Shown in pieces: positions 7,323 through 13,465 of a DNA stretch of 19,525 nt. Position 1 is the first letter of the stretch. The number at the start of each line of letters is the position of its first letter. The notes beneath the pieces were generated by a model, which searched no databases, was not told the DNA's origin, and worked only from the letters and a program-made list of their open reading frames with translations. Source of the stretch: an uncultured Bacilli bacterium (GTDB lineage Bacteria > Bacillota_I > Bacilli_A > RF39 > UBA660); the NCBI GenBank assembly GCA_944363745.1, contig CALVVD010000007.1:1-19525 (forward strand). Reading direction: 5' to 3'. The position numbers and the translations under genes are program-made.

Positions 7323-8183
7323 TTAGTTGTTATCATCATTAGGTTTAACTACTTTTAATTCTCTTCTATTAGACCTTGCCATAATTTCATCAATATTACT
7401 TCTATAAAAAGGTTTACTCTTCTTAATTCTATATACTTTTATTGGTTCTTCTTCCATTGTTTCTTCTTCTTTTGTCTCCAAACTGTTAATTTTATCTTTA
7501 GCAGCTTTTTTAGCACAATCATTTATAAATGGTATTTTAGTTTTAAGATAATTATTTATAAAAGGACATACTTTCTCTAATTCTATAAATTCATCTGCAC
7601 AGTCTTTAGGATTACCAGTTCTTTTTAATTCATGATTTTCATCTTTATAGAATCTAAAATAATTAAAGCTTTGTTTTCCTTTTATTATGTCATTAATATC
7701 TTTGATTTCATCCAAATCATTCTCTTTTGATATTAAATATTGAATAGTAAGAGTGGCTTTTTCTATATTTAAAGAGTCTTCTTTTAAAGTAAAACTATGA
7801 TTATTGTTATTATTGTCAGTAAAATTAATTTCAATTACTTCATCATTCTCATTTTCATTCTCATTCTCATTATCATTATCATTTATTTTATGTTGCATTA
7901 TAAATTTAATTTCATTATCATCTAGATTTCCTGTTATTAGTCTTTCTAAATATAGTTCATTATTTTTATTGTGATTTAAAGTAAAAGCGATAGTACTTCC
8001 TTGAATGTGAAGTCTTTTAGTATTAGGATCTAGATTTATTTTTATTCTTTCTATTTCCTTATTTCTTTTGTTTTTAAATCTAAACCATCCATTTGTTGTT
8101 ATAAGTTCTAAATTTCTTCCTTCAAATATGTTAGTTATTTCTTCTTTTTGCGTTAATTCATTTATATATTCTACTATATCCAT
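7323..8183 (-). CDS. Protein of unknown function with Asn/Asp/Glu repeats
   Basis: 286 aa, not recognised. There is no signal peptide or membrane segment, so it is probably cytoplasmic. The N-terminal part (1-100) looks folded, with alternating beta-like strands (ELITTNGWFRFK, RLHIQGSTIAFTL). Residues 101-114 are an Asn/Asp/Glu alternation encoded by a hexamer repeat, and 124-128 are five Asn. The middle (130-225) is mixed, with cysteines at 195, 206 and 223. Then come an acidic stretch (236-246) and a basic C-terminal part (RIKKSKPFYR, ARSNRRELK), which could bind nucleic acid. AAGGA is 9 nt upstream of the ATG, and a strong promoter lies upstream. It precedes recU on the same strand with a 55-nt gap. 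The codon pattern resembles its neighbours. Confidence 0.75.
   Translation of the reverse strand: MDIVEYINELTQKEEITNIFEGRNLELITTNGWFRFKNKRNKEIERIKINLDPNTKRLHIQGSTIAFTLNHNKNNELYLERLITGNLDDNEIKFIMQHKINDNDNENENENENDEVIEINFTDNNNNNHSFTLKEDSLNIEKATLTIQYLISKENDLDEIKDINDIIKGKQSFNYFRFYKDENHELKRTGNPKDCADEFIELEKVCPFINNYLKTKIPFINDCAKKAAKDKINSLETKEEETMEEEPIKVYRIKKSKPFYRSNIDEIMARSNRRELKVVKPNDDNN
7844..7885. repeat. Degenerate hexamer tandem repeat, CATTCT/CATTAT
   Basis: Seven consecutive 6-bp units on the plus strand: CATTCT, CATTTT, CATTCT, CATTCT, CATTAT, CATTAT and CATTTA. Read on the minus strand they encode the Asn-Asp/Glu alternation. Gain or loss of a unit would keep the frame. Confidence 0.85.
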
Positions 8184-8208
8184 TATAATCCGTCCTTTTT
8201 TGCTAGTT

Positions 8209-8237
8209 ATAATATACCTTTTTTGTGATTATGTCAA
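8209..8237 (-). promoter_or_regulatory. Sigma-A promoter of the 286-aa protein gene
   Basis: On the minus strand TTGACA (8232-8237), a 17-bp spacer and TATTAT (8209-8214), a 6/6 plus 5/6 match. The leader before the ATG at 8183 is about 20 nt. Confidence 0.75.
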
Positions 8238-8262
8238 AATATTCCTTATTTTGTCGAATTTG

Positions 8263-8291
8263 TTGTTATTTTTATTTTCCTATATTATTAT
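8263..8291 (+). promoter_or_regulatory. Possible promoter of the 34-codon ORF
   Basis: TTGTTA (8263-8268), 17 bp, TATTAT (8286-8291). An alternative pair 3 bp upstream (TTGTTG/TATTAT) has the same spacing. It is back-to-back with the minus-strand promoter at 8209-8237. Confidence 0.4.
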
Positions 8292-8317
8292 ACAAATATA
8301 GAAAGGTTGGGCTTATT

Positions 8318-8422
8318 ATGACTAATAATGATGTTATATTACTTTTGGGAAAAATCGATAATAATGTTAAACTAGCTTTGCGATTAAATGAAACTAGAAT
8401 CATTAAAAGATTGACAAAATAA
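8318..8422 (+). CDS. Small ORF of 34 codons upstream of gpsB
   Basis: The predicted 34-aa peptide begins MTNNDVILLLGKID and ends RIIKRLTK: amphipathic, weakly hydrophobic at the front and basic at the end. AAAGG at 8302-8306 and the whole AAGGTTGGG string resemble the site before cca, with the ATG at the same distance. A promoter-like pair lies just upstream. It could be a real small protein, a leader peptide, or chance. The last codons carry the -35 box of the gpsB promoter. The family is not recognised. A longer in-frame reading to 8225 lacks a ribosome site. Confidence 0.45.
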   Translation: MTNNDVILLLGKIDNNVKLALRLNETRIIKRLTK

Positions 8423-8439
8423 GATATCTTTTCTAAAAT
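8411..8439 (+). promoter_or_regulatory. Sigma-A promoter of the gpsB-rnpB unit
   Basis: TTGACA (8411-8416), a 17-bp spacer and TAAAAT (8434-8439), the same two boxes and spacing as the recA promoter. The predicted start near 8446 gives a leader of about 20 nt before gpsB. Confidence 0.75.
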
Positions 8440-8466
8440 AAGAGTGTAAAGGGATTGGTGATTTAG

Positions 8467-8799
8467 ATGTATCAGAATAAAATTACATTAACTCCGCAAG
8501 AAATTTTAGAAAAAGACTTTAAAATTGATACAAGAGGATATCGACTTAAAGAGGTTGATCAATTTCTTGATGTTATAATTAGTGATTATGAACAGTTTTT
8601 TGCAATTATTGATAGCTTAGAAAAAGAGAAGGCAGAGTTGTTGAGAGAAATAATGACTTTGAAACAAGATTTGAGAAATGCGAAGATGAATGCAGAGATT
8701 GTTAAGAATACTGATACAATGGAAATTAGTAATTTAGATATTTTAAGAAGACTTAGTCAACTTGAAAAAGATGTCTATGGTAGAAGAGATGATGATTAA
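8467..8799 (+). CDS. gpsB: Cell division regulator GpsB
   Basis: 110 aa, full length for GpsB. The DivIVA-like N-terminal domain has LTPQEILEKDFK (8-19) and RGYRLKEVDQFLD (23-35), keeping Tyr25, Asp31 and Asp35, which form the PBP-binding groove in B. subtilis GpsB. A coiled coil (about 38-75) and a linker precede the C-terminal trimerisation helix with LDILRRLSQLEKDVYG (90-105). GpsB docks class A PBPs at the septum and lateral wall. The likely partner PBP1A is encoded nearby and starts with a basic cytoplasmic tail (residues 1-13). GGTG is 6 nt from the ATG. The stop codon lies inside the first helix of the RNase P RNA that follows. Confidence 0.95.
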   Translation: MYQNKITLTPQEILEKDFKIDTRGYRLKEVDQFLDVIISDYEQFFAIIDSLEKEKAELLREIMTLKQDLRNAKMNAEIVKNTDTMEISNLDILRRLSQLEKDVYGRRDDD

Positions 8800-9147
8800 T
8801 ATTTTAGACAAGTGCTGGGATTAATTCCTAGAGGAAAGTCCATACTCACACAGTCTGAGATGATTGTAGTGTTCGTGCTTCGAGGAAAAAATAACTTGAA
8901 GGTAGTGTTATTACACTAACGGCGAAGATTTTACCTAAGGAATTCTATGGTAAAACTTTATAAAGTGCCACAGAGACGAGTGCTTGGGAAACTAAGTAGT
9001 GAAACGCGGTAAACCCCACGAGTGAGAAACCCAAATTATGGTAGGGGAGCTTTAAGAAGGGAAATGAATTTTCTTAAAGGCTAGAAATAGCAGATAAATA
9101 CTTGTCACCTAGAAATAGGTACAGAACATGGCTTATTAAATATTAAT
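8795..9147 (+). ncRNA. rnpB: RNase P RNA, bacterial type B
   Basis: The catalytic RNA that removes 5' leaders from pre-tRNAs. Conserved cores are visible in order: GAGGAAAGTCC (8831-8841), TAGTGTTCGTGCTTCGAGGA, GTGCCACAGAGACGA, GAAACGCGGTAAACCCC, GAGAAACCCAAAT, GGTAGGGGAGC, and ACAGAACATGGCTTA near the 3' end. The layout follows the Bacillus type-B form. The terminal P1 helix is a perfect 10-bp pairing of ATTAATATTT (8795-8804) with AAATATTAAT (9138-9147), which sets the ends and gives about 353 nt. P1 contains the gpsB stop codon. No promoter is evident at the end of gpsB and no terminator follows, so the RNA is probably cut from a longer transcript. End positions may be off by a few nt. Confidence 0.95.
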
Positions 9148-9179
9148 TATGTAATAATAGATAGGAGATAGTGGTGTCT

Positions 9180-9677
9180 ATGAAAGAATTAGGCGAGTAT
9201 CTTCAAGATGTAAGGCGGGAAAATGGTGTTAGTTTGGATGAAGCAGCTAGTGATTTAAATGTGGATGAAGCTTTACTTGAGAATATTGAAGATGGTAATA
9301 TTAGAGCTTTTAAAGATATATATTATTTAAAAGATTTAATTAAAGAATATGCTAAGTATTTAGGACTAGATCCCTTAAAAGTACAGGAAGAATTTAATGA
9401 TTTTTTATTTGAACATACTTCGAAAATTTCTCTTAGTGATATAATGGAAGCGAAAAAGAAAAAGGAAGAGGAAGAGAAACTTAAAGAGGAAAAGAAGATA
9501 CAATCTCCTTATACTAAAGAATATAAAAAGAAAATTAAGAAATGGCCAATTGTTTTAATAATTACTTTTTTTATTTTAATTATAATACTAGCAATATTAG
9601 TTATTAAAACTATTAATAAAGAGCCTCTTATAAGTAGTGAATTGAAAGGAATAGAAGTTTATGAATACACCTACTAA
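9180..9677 (+). CDS. Short RodZ-like HTH membrane protein
   Basis: 165 aa from ATG 9180. An N-terminal HTH_25-type helix-turn-helix (ELGEYLQDVRRENGVSLDEA... to about residue 70) is followed by a Lys/Glu-rich charged helix (about 85-105) and one membrane span (about 121-142). Only some 20 residues remain outside. RodZ links MreB filaments to the cell-wall elongation machinery; this copy lacks the usual extracellular domain. The position just before pgsA matches Bacillus ymfM (rodZ), which supports the call. GTG starts at 9171 and 9174 are possible: AGGAG (9163-9167) suits 9174 better by distance, while family alignment favours ATG 9180. It lies 32 nt after rnpB and overlaps pgsA by 17 nt. Confidence 0.8.
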   Translation: MKELGEYLQDVRRENGVSLDEAASDLNVDEALLENIEDGNIRAFKDIYYLKDLIKEYAKYLGLDPLKVQEEFNDFLFEHTSKISLSDIMEAKKKKEEEEKLKEEKKIQSPYTKEYKKKIKKWPIVLIITFFILIIILAILVIKTINKEPLISSELKGIEVYEYTY

Positions 9678-10263
9678 ATTAACTTTTTTTAGAATTATTT
9701 TAACTATAGTAATGATTATTATTTTGATATTTCCATTTTATCTTGTAGGATTTAGTTTTCCACAATATGAAGTTATGGGAATATATGTTAGACTTGAATA
9801 TATAATAGCGGGTATTATCTTTATTATTGCTAGTTTGACTGATTTCTTAGATGGATATTTAGCTAGAAAAAATAATCAAGTTACTGATTTGGGTAAGATG
9901 TTAGATGCTATAGCTGATAAGGCTTTAGTAAATAGTGCTTTAATTATATTAGCTTATAAAGGGTTTATTCCTGTAGCGATACCCGTAATTATTATATTTA
10001 GAGATACTATTGTTGATGCTATTAAAATGCAAGCTTCTAGTAAAGGTAAAGTAGTAGCTGCTATTAAGTCTGGGAAGATTAAAACAGCTTCAATGATGGT
10101 TGGTGTGGCTTTGGTATTTTTCTATAATCTTCCATTTGAAATTTGGAATATTAGGGTAGCAGACTTTTTAATTTATTTTGCTACTATTATGTCTGTTGTT
10201 TCTATGATTGAGTACTTTAATTTGAATAAGAAGTTTATTTTAGAGAGAAAAGAGGAAAATTAA
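9661..10263 (+). CDS. pgsA: CDP-diacylglycerol-glycerol-3-phosphate phosphatidyltransferase
   Basis: 200 aa integral membrane enzyme that makes phosphatidylglycerol phosphate, the first committed step to phosphatidylglycerol. The CDP-alcohol phosphotransferase motif DG-x2-AR-x8-G-x3-D-x3-D is complete: D64 G65, A68 R69, G78, D82 and D86. Hydrophobic segments lie around 10-32, 46-60, 88-113, 140-157 and 165-188. The RBS (AAAGGA, 9645-9650) is 10 nt from the ATG and lies within the rodZ-like gene. Other members of the family make different phospholipids, but the conserved order rodZ-pgsA-recA supports PgsA. The next gene in Bacillus, cinA, is missing here. Confidence 0.92.
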   Translation: MNTPTKLTFFRIILTIVMIIILIFPFYLVGFSFPQYEVMGIYVRLEYIIAGIIFIIASLTDFLDGYLARKNNQVTDLGKMLDAIADKALVNSALIILAYKGFIPVAIPVIIIFRDTIVDAIKMQASSKGKVVAAIKSGKIKTASMMVGVALVFFYNLPFEIWNIRVADFLIYFATIMSVVSMIEYFNLNKKFILERKEEN

Positions 10264-10279
10264 ATTTCTTCTTTTTTTT
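10250..10279 (+). terminator. Terminator overlapping the pgsA stop
   Basis: Stem AAGAGGAAA / TTTCTTCTT (10250-10258 and 10265-10273, one G-U pair), 6-nt loop, then T8 at 10272-10279. The pgsA TAA lies in the loop. It closes the gpsB-rnpB-rodZ-pgsA run. Confidence 0.7.
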
Positions 10280-10362
10280 ACTTATAATTTATATTTTTCT
10301 ATAGATATATTAAGTGAATTTTCTTAATTTTAGAGAGATAATCTTTAAATTTTTAAAATTAA

Positions 10363-10376
10363 CAAACTTTTGTTCG
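10363..10376 (+). promoter_or_regulatory. Probable LexA (SOS) operator of recA
   Basis: CAAAC-TTTT-GTTCG fits the Gram-positive LexA site CGAAC-N4-GTTCG with one mismatch in the left half. It ends 9 bp upstream of the recA -35 box. The central TTTT departs from the preferred RNRY bases of the Bacillus consensus. Confidence 0.6.
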
Positions 10377-10385
10377 AAAAAACTC

Positions 10386-10414
10386 TTGACAATTTAATTT
10401 TTACTATATAAAAT
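10386..10414 (+). promoter_or_regulatory. Sigma-A promoter of recA
   Basis: TTGACA (10386-10391), a 17-bp spacer and TAAAAT (10409-10414). The leader is about 25 nt. It lies between the pgsA terminator and recA. Confidence 0.85.
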
Positions 10415-10445
10415 AGAATTGTAATTAATTTTTGGGAGGATGTTT

Positions 10446-11462
10446 ATGAGTAAATCAACAGTGAATAAGGATAAAAATTTAGAAAGTGTTTTAGCTGATA
10501 TAGAGAAACAGTTTGGTAAAGGGGCAGTTATGAGACTTGGGGATAATCCACATATGAAAATGGATGTGGTATCTAGTGGGTGTTTAAGTCTTGATATTGC
10601 CTTAGGTATTGGTGGATATCCTAAAGGACGTATTATTGAAATATATGGACCTGAATCTAGTGGTAAAACAACTTTTGCTTTACAAGCGATTGCTGAAGTG
10701 CAAAAAACGGGAGGTAGAGCGGCTTTTATTGATGCTGAACATGCTCTTGATCCTGTTTATGCGAAAAGACTTGGGGTTAATACTAATGAACTTATTTTAT
10801 CACAACCTGATACTGGAGAACAGGCACTTGAAATTTGTGAAGCTTTAGTTAGAAGTGAAGCGGTCAATATTGTGGTAATAGATTCAGTTGCTGCACTTGT
10901 TCCACAAGCAGAAATTGATGGAGAAATGGGGGATTCTCATGTGGGATTACAAGCTAGACTTATGTCACAGGCTTTACGTAAGTTAAGTGGTACTATTAAT
11001 AAAACTAATACTATTGCTATTTTTATTAACCAATTAAGAGAGAAAGTAGGGGTTATGTTTGGTAATCCTGAGACTACTCCTGGTGGTAGAGCTTTAAAGT
11101 TCTATTCTACTATTAGACTTGATATTAGACGTAATGAACAATTAAAGATTGGAGATAAAGTAGTTGGTAATAAAACTACTGTTAAAGTTGTTAAAAATAA
11201 AGTAGCTCCTCCATTTAAAACGGCAGTTGTTGATATTATGTATGGTGAAGGTATATCTTTTGAAGGCGAACTTGTTGATTTAGGTGTAGAAGCTTCTGTT
11301 GTTGAGAAGACTGGGTCATGGTACTCATATAATGGAGAAAAACTTGGACAAGGTAAGGAGAATGTTAAGTTATTGCTTAAAGATAAGAAAGATTTAGCTA
11401 AGGAAATAGAAGAAAAAATAAGAGATTTTTATGGAATTAGTCTAGATAAAAAAGAAAAATAG
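10446..11462 (+). CDS. recA: Recombinase RecA
   Basis: 338 aa. Walker A GPESSGKT (68-75), Walker B VVIDS (143-147), the [22 protein letters not shown] stretch (193 onward, covering DNA-binding loop 2) and a charged C-terminal tail. RecA forms ATP-dependent filaments on single-stranded DNA, drives strand exchange, and triggers LexA self-cleavage. ATG 10446 is preferred over ATG 10440 because GGGAGG (10434-10439) directly abuts 10440 but is 6 nt from 10446. It has its own promoter and a probable SOS box. The gene ends in TAG within a terminator shared with the convergent regulator gene. No inteins or breaks are seen. Confidence 0.98.
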   Translation: MSKSTVNKDKNLESVLADIEKQFGKGAVMRLGDNPHMKMDVVSSGCLSLDIALGIGGYPKGRIIEIYGPESSGKTTFALQAIAEVQKTGGRAAFIDAEHALDPVYAKRLGVNTNELILSQPDTGEQALEICEALVRSEAVNIVVIDSVAALVPQAEIDGEMGDSHVGLQARLMSQALRKLSGTINKTNTIAIFINQLREKVGVMFGNPETTPGGRALKFYSTIRLDIRRNEQLKIGDKVVGNKTTVKVVKNKVAPPFKTAVVDIMYGEGISFEGELVDLGVEASVVEKTGSWYSYNGEKLGQGKENVKLLLKDKKDLAKEIEEKIRDFYGISLDKKEK

Positions 11463-11483
11463 GAAGTTTAAAACTTCCTTTTA
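11461..11483. terminator. Bidirectional terminator, recA / XRE gene
   Basis: Inverted repeat AGGAAGTTT / AAACTTCCT (11461-11469 and 11471-11479) followed by T-rich sequence. On the other strand it is followed by TATTTTTC. It includes the last bases of the recA stop, and its tail covers the stop of the opposing gene. Confidence 0.75.
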
Positions 11484-11711
11484 TAATGTTTGTAAACTTA
11501 TTTCTTCTTCACTAGTTTTTAAAGTAAATAACTCTCCTGGTGTGCAATTTAATAATAGACACATCTCTTCAATATATTTAAAACTAATTGAAGTTGTTTC
11601 TCCTCTTATAATTCTATTTAGATTTCTTGAGGTTATATTCATTCTTTGACATAACCAATATTTACTTCTCTTATTTTGTTTTAATAACTCTTCAATATTT
11701 ACCTTAATCAT
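11481..11711 (-). CDS. Small XRE/Cro-type HTH regulator
   Basis: 76 aa from ATG 11711. The whole protein is one Cro/C1-type helix-turn-helix (HTH_26-like): a leading beta-helix IKVNIEELLKQN, then SKYWLCQRMNITSRNLNRIIRGETTSI, where the recognition helix is roughly ITSRNLNRII, and LLNCTPGELFTL. Stand-alone proteins of this type often belong to mobile elements or toxin-antitoxin units, but no partner gene is present here. A GTG start at 11720 is the alternative; GAGG is very close to ATG 11711, while GGGAG sits 3 nt from the GTG. The target is unknown. It is divergent from rny, separated by about 170 nt, so it could act on its own promoter or that of rny, which is inference. Confidence 0.8.
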   Translation of the reverse strand: MIKVNIEELLKQNKRSKYWLCQRMNITSRNLNRIIRGETTSISFKYIEEMCLLLNCTPGELFTLKTSEEEISLQTL

Positions 11712-11796
11712 AAGCCTCACTGTCTCCCATTAATAAGATTTTATAAAAAAAGAGAAATATAAATAAGATACTTGTATTACCTCTATTTATCTTTTC

Positions 11797-11825
11797 TTGA
11801 CAAGATGGGAATTAAAACTTACAAT
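11797..11825 (+). promoter_or_regulatory. Sigma-A promoter of rny
   Basis: TTGACA (11797-11802), a 17-bp spacer and TACAAT (11820-11825). The leader is about 50 nt of AT-rich sequence with GGAGGT at 11871-11876. Confidence 0.82.
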
Positions 11826-11881
11826 AGAGTTAGATTATAGTTTAGATTTTTATTTAAAATATATTCTAATGGAGGTATAAT

Positions 11882-13435
11882 ATGGAACAATTTTTATTCT
11901 CCATTTTACTTATAATTTTTGGACTTTTTTGTGGATTTGGATTAACCTTTTTAGTGGCTTATATAAGAGAAGATACAACTTCTAAAAAGATAAATAAAAT
12001 GTTAAATGAAGCAGAGAAAAATGCTGATAAGATAAAAAGGGATGCAGTTATGGAAGCGAAAGAGAAGTCTTATCAGTTAAAGCTTGAAGTAGATAAAGAT
12101 ATTAAAGAGAAAAAAGAAGAACTTAAAGATAGTGAAAATAAACTATTACAAAGAGAATCTAGTCTTGATAAGAGAGATGAGATTTGTCAAAGACGAGAAG
12201 CGACTTTAGATGAGAGAGAAGAAAAGATAATTCAAAGACAAAAAGAAATTCAAGAAAAAGAAGCGAAAGTGGAGGAAATAAAGAAAGAACAAATTTCTTT
12301 ACTTGAAGAGATTTCTTCATATAGTAAAGAGAAAGCTCATGATTTGATTATGAAAAACGTAAGAGAATCTATGAAAAGAGAGATTGCTATTTATATTAGC
12401 GAACAAGAAAATGAAGCGAAACTTACTGTTGATAAGAAAGCACAAGAGATGATTGTTAGTTCTATGCAAAGATATTCTGCTGATATAGCAAGTGATGCGA
12501 CAGTTACTGTAGTTAGTTTACCTAATGATGATATGAAGGGTAGATTAATAGGTAGAGAAGGAAGAAATATTAGAACAATAGAAGCGATTACGGGAGTTGA
12601 CCTTATTATTGATGATACTCCTGAAGCGGTTGTTTTATCTAGTTTTGATCCTTTAAGAAGAGAGATGGCTAGATTAACACTAGAAACATTGATAAAAGAT
12701 GGAAGAGTTCATCCTACAAGAATTGAAGAAGTTTATGATAAAGTATGTAAAGATACTAAAGAAAAGATAATAGAGTATGGTAATAATGCTTTGTTTGAAC
12801 TTGGTATTACTAAGATGGCTCCTGAATTAATAGAATTAATTGGTAGACTTCATTTTAGAACAAGTTATGGACAAAATGCTTTGCAACATTCAATTGAGGT
12901 TGCTAATCTTGCAGGATTACTTGCAGGTGAAATAGGTGAAGATGTTACTCTTGCTAAAAGAGCGGGATTATTACATGATATTGGTAAAGCAGTTGATCAT
13001 GAGATTGAAGGAAGTCATGTTACTATTGGGGTGGATCTTGCTAAGAAATATGGAGAAAATGATATTATAATTAATGCTATTGCTTCACACCATGGTGATA
13101 TAGAGTCAACTTCTGTAATATCTTCTTTAGTTGCTGTTGCTGATGCTCTTTCTGCTAGTAGACCTGGGGCAAGAAATGATTCATTAGAAAATTATGTTAA
13201 GAGATTAACACAGTTAGAAGACGTTGCTAATGATATAGAAGGTGTTTCTAAAGCTTATGCTATGCAAGCAGGAAGAGAGCTTAGAGTTATAGTAGAACCA
13301 GATGAAATAGATGATTTAGAAGCACATAGAGTAGCTCGTGATATTAAAGAAAAAATAGAATCTACTTTGAACTATCCTGGTACTATTAAAATAACAGTAG
13401 TAAGAGAGACTAGAGCAGTTGAAGAAGCAAAATAA
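11882..13435 (+). CDS. rny: Ribonuclease Y
   Basis: 517 aa, the usual length. The N-terminal membrane anchor (about 4-27) is followed by a long charged coiled coil (about 35-190). The KH domain has [12 protein letters not shown] (220-231), and the HD domain has H336 (QHSIEVA), the H365-D366 pair (LLHDIGKA), H403-H404 (SHHGD) and D421. RNase Y is a membrane-tethered endoribonuclease that starts decay of many mRNAs in Firmicutes. GGAGGT lies 5 nt before the ATG. Placement after recA agrees with the Bacillus order. The gene ends 19 nt from the convergent RNase J gene, with a terminator between. Confidence 0.97.
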   Translation: MEQFLFSILLIIFGLFCGFGLTFLVAYIREDTTSKKINKMLNEAEKNADKIKRDAVMEAKEKSYQLKLEVDKDIKEKKEELKDSENKLLQRESSLDKRDEICQRREATLDEREEKIIQRQKEIQEKEAKVEEIKKEQISLLEEISSYSKEKAHDLIMKNVRESMKREIAIYISEQENEAKLTVDKKAQEMIVSSMQRYSADIASDATVTVVSLPNDDMKGRLIGREGRNIRTIEAITGVDLIIDDTPEAVVLSSFDPLRREMARLTLETLIKDGRVHPTRIEEVYDKVCKDTKEKIIEYGNNALFELGITKMAPELIELIGRLHFRTSYGQNALQHSIEVANLAGLLAGEIGEDVTLAKRAGLLHDIGKAVDHEIEGSHVTIGVDLAKKYGENDIIINAIASHHGDIESTSVISSLVAVADALSASRPGARNDSLENYVKRLTQLEDVANDIEGVSKAYAMQAGRELRVIVEPDEIDDLEAHRVARDIKEKIESTLNYPGTIKITVVRETRAVEEAK

Positions 13436-13465
13436 AATAGAGTTAATCAAAACTCTATTTTTTTA
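13435..13465. terminator. Bidirectional terminator, rny / RNase J gene
   Basis: A 10-bp stem AAATAGAGTT / AACTCTATTT (13435-13444 and 13451-13460) with a 6-nt loop, a T-run on the plus strand and an A/T-rich tail on the other side. The last base of the rny TAA begins the stem, and the whole TAG of the opposing gene (13455-13457) is inside it. Confidence 0.82.

Noticed and set aside
7844..7885. CRISPR-like tandem repeat
   Set aside because: Units are 6 bp, contiguous and without spacers, and they encode part of a protein.
11774..11803. Minus-strand promoter for the XRE gene (TTGTCA, 18 bp, TAATAC)
   Set aside because: Its -10 matches only three of six bases, and its -35 lies on the rny -35 in reverse, so it is not well supported.
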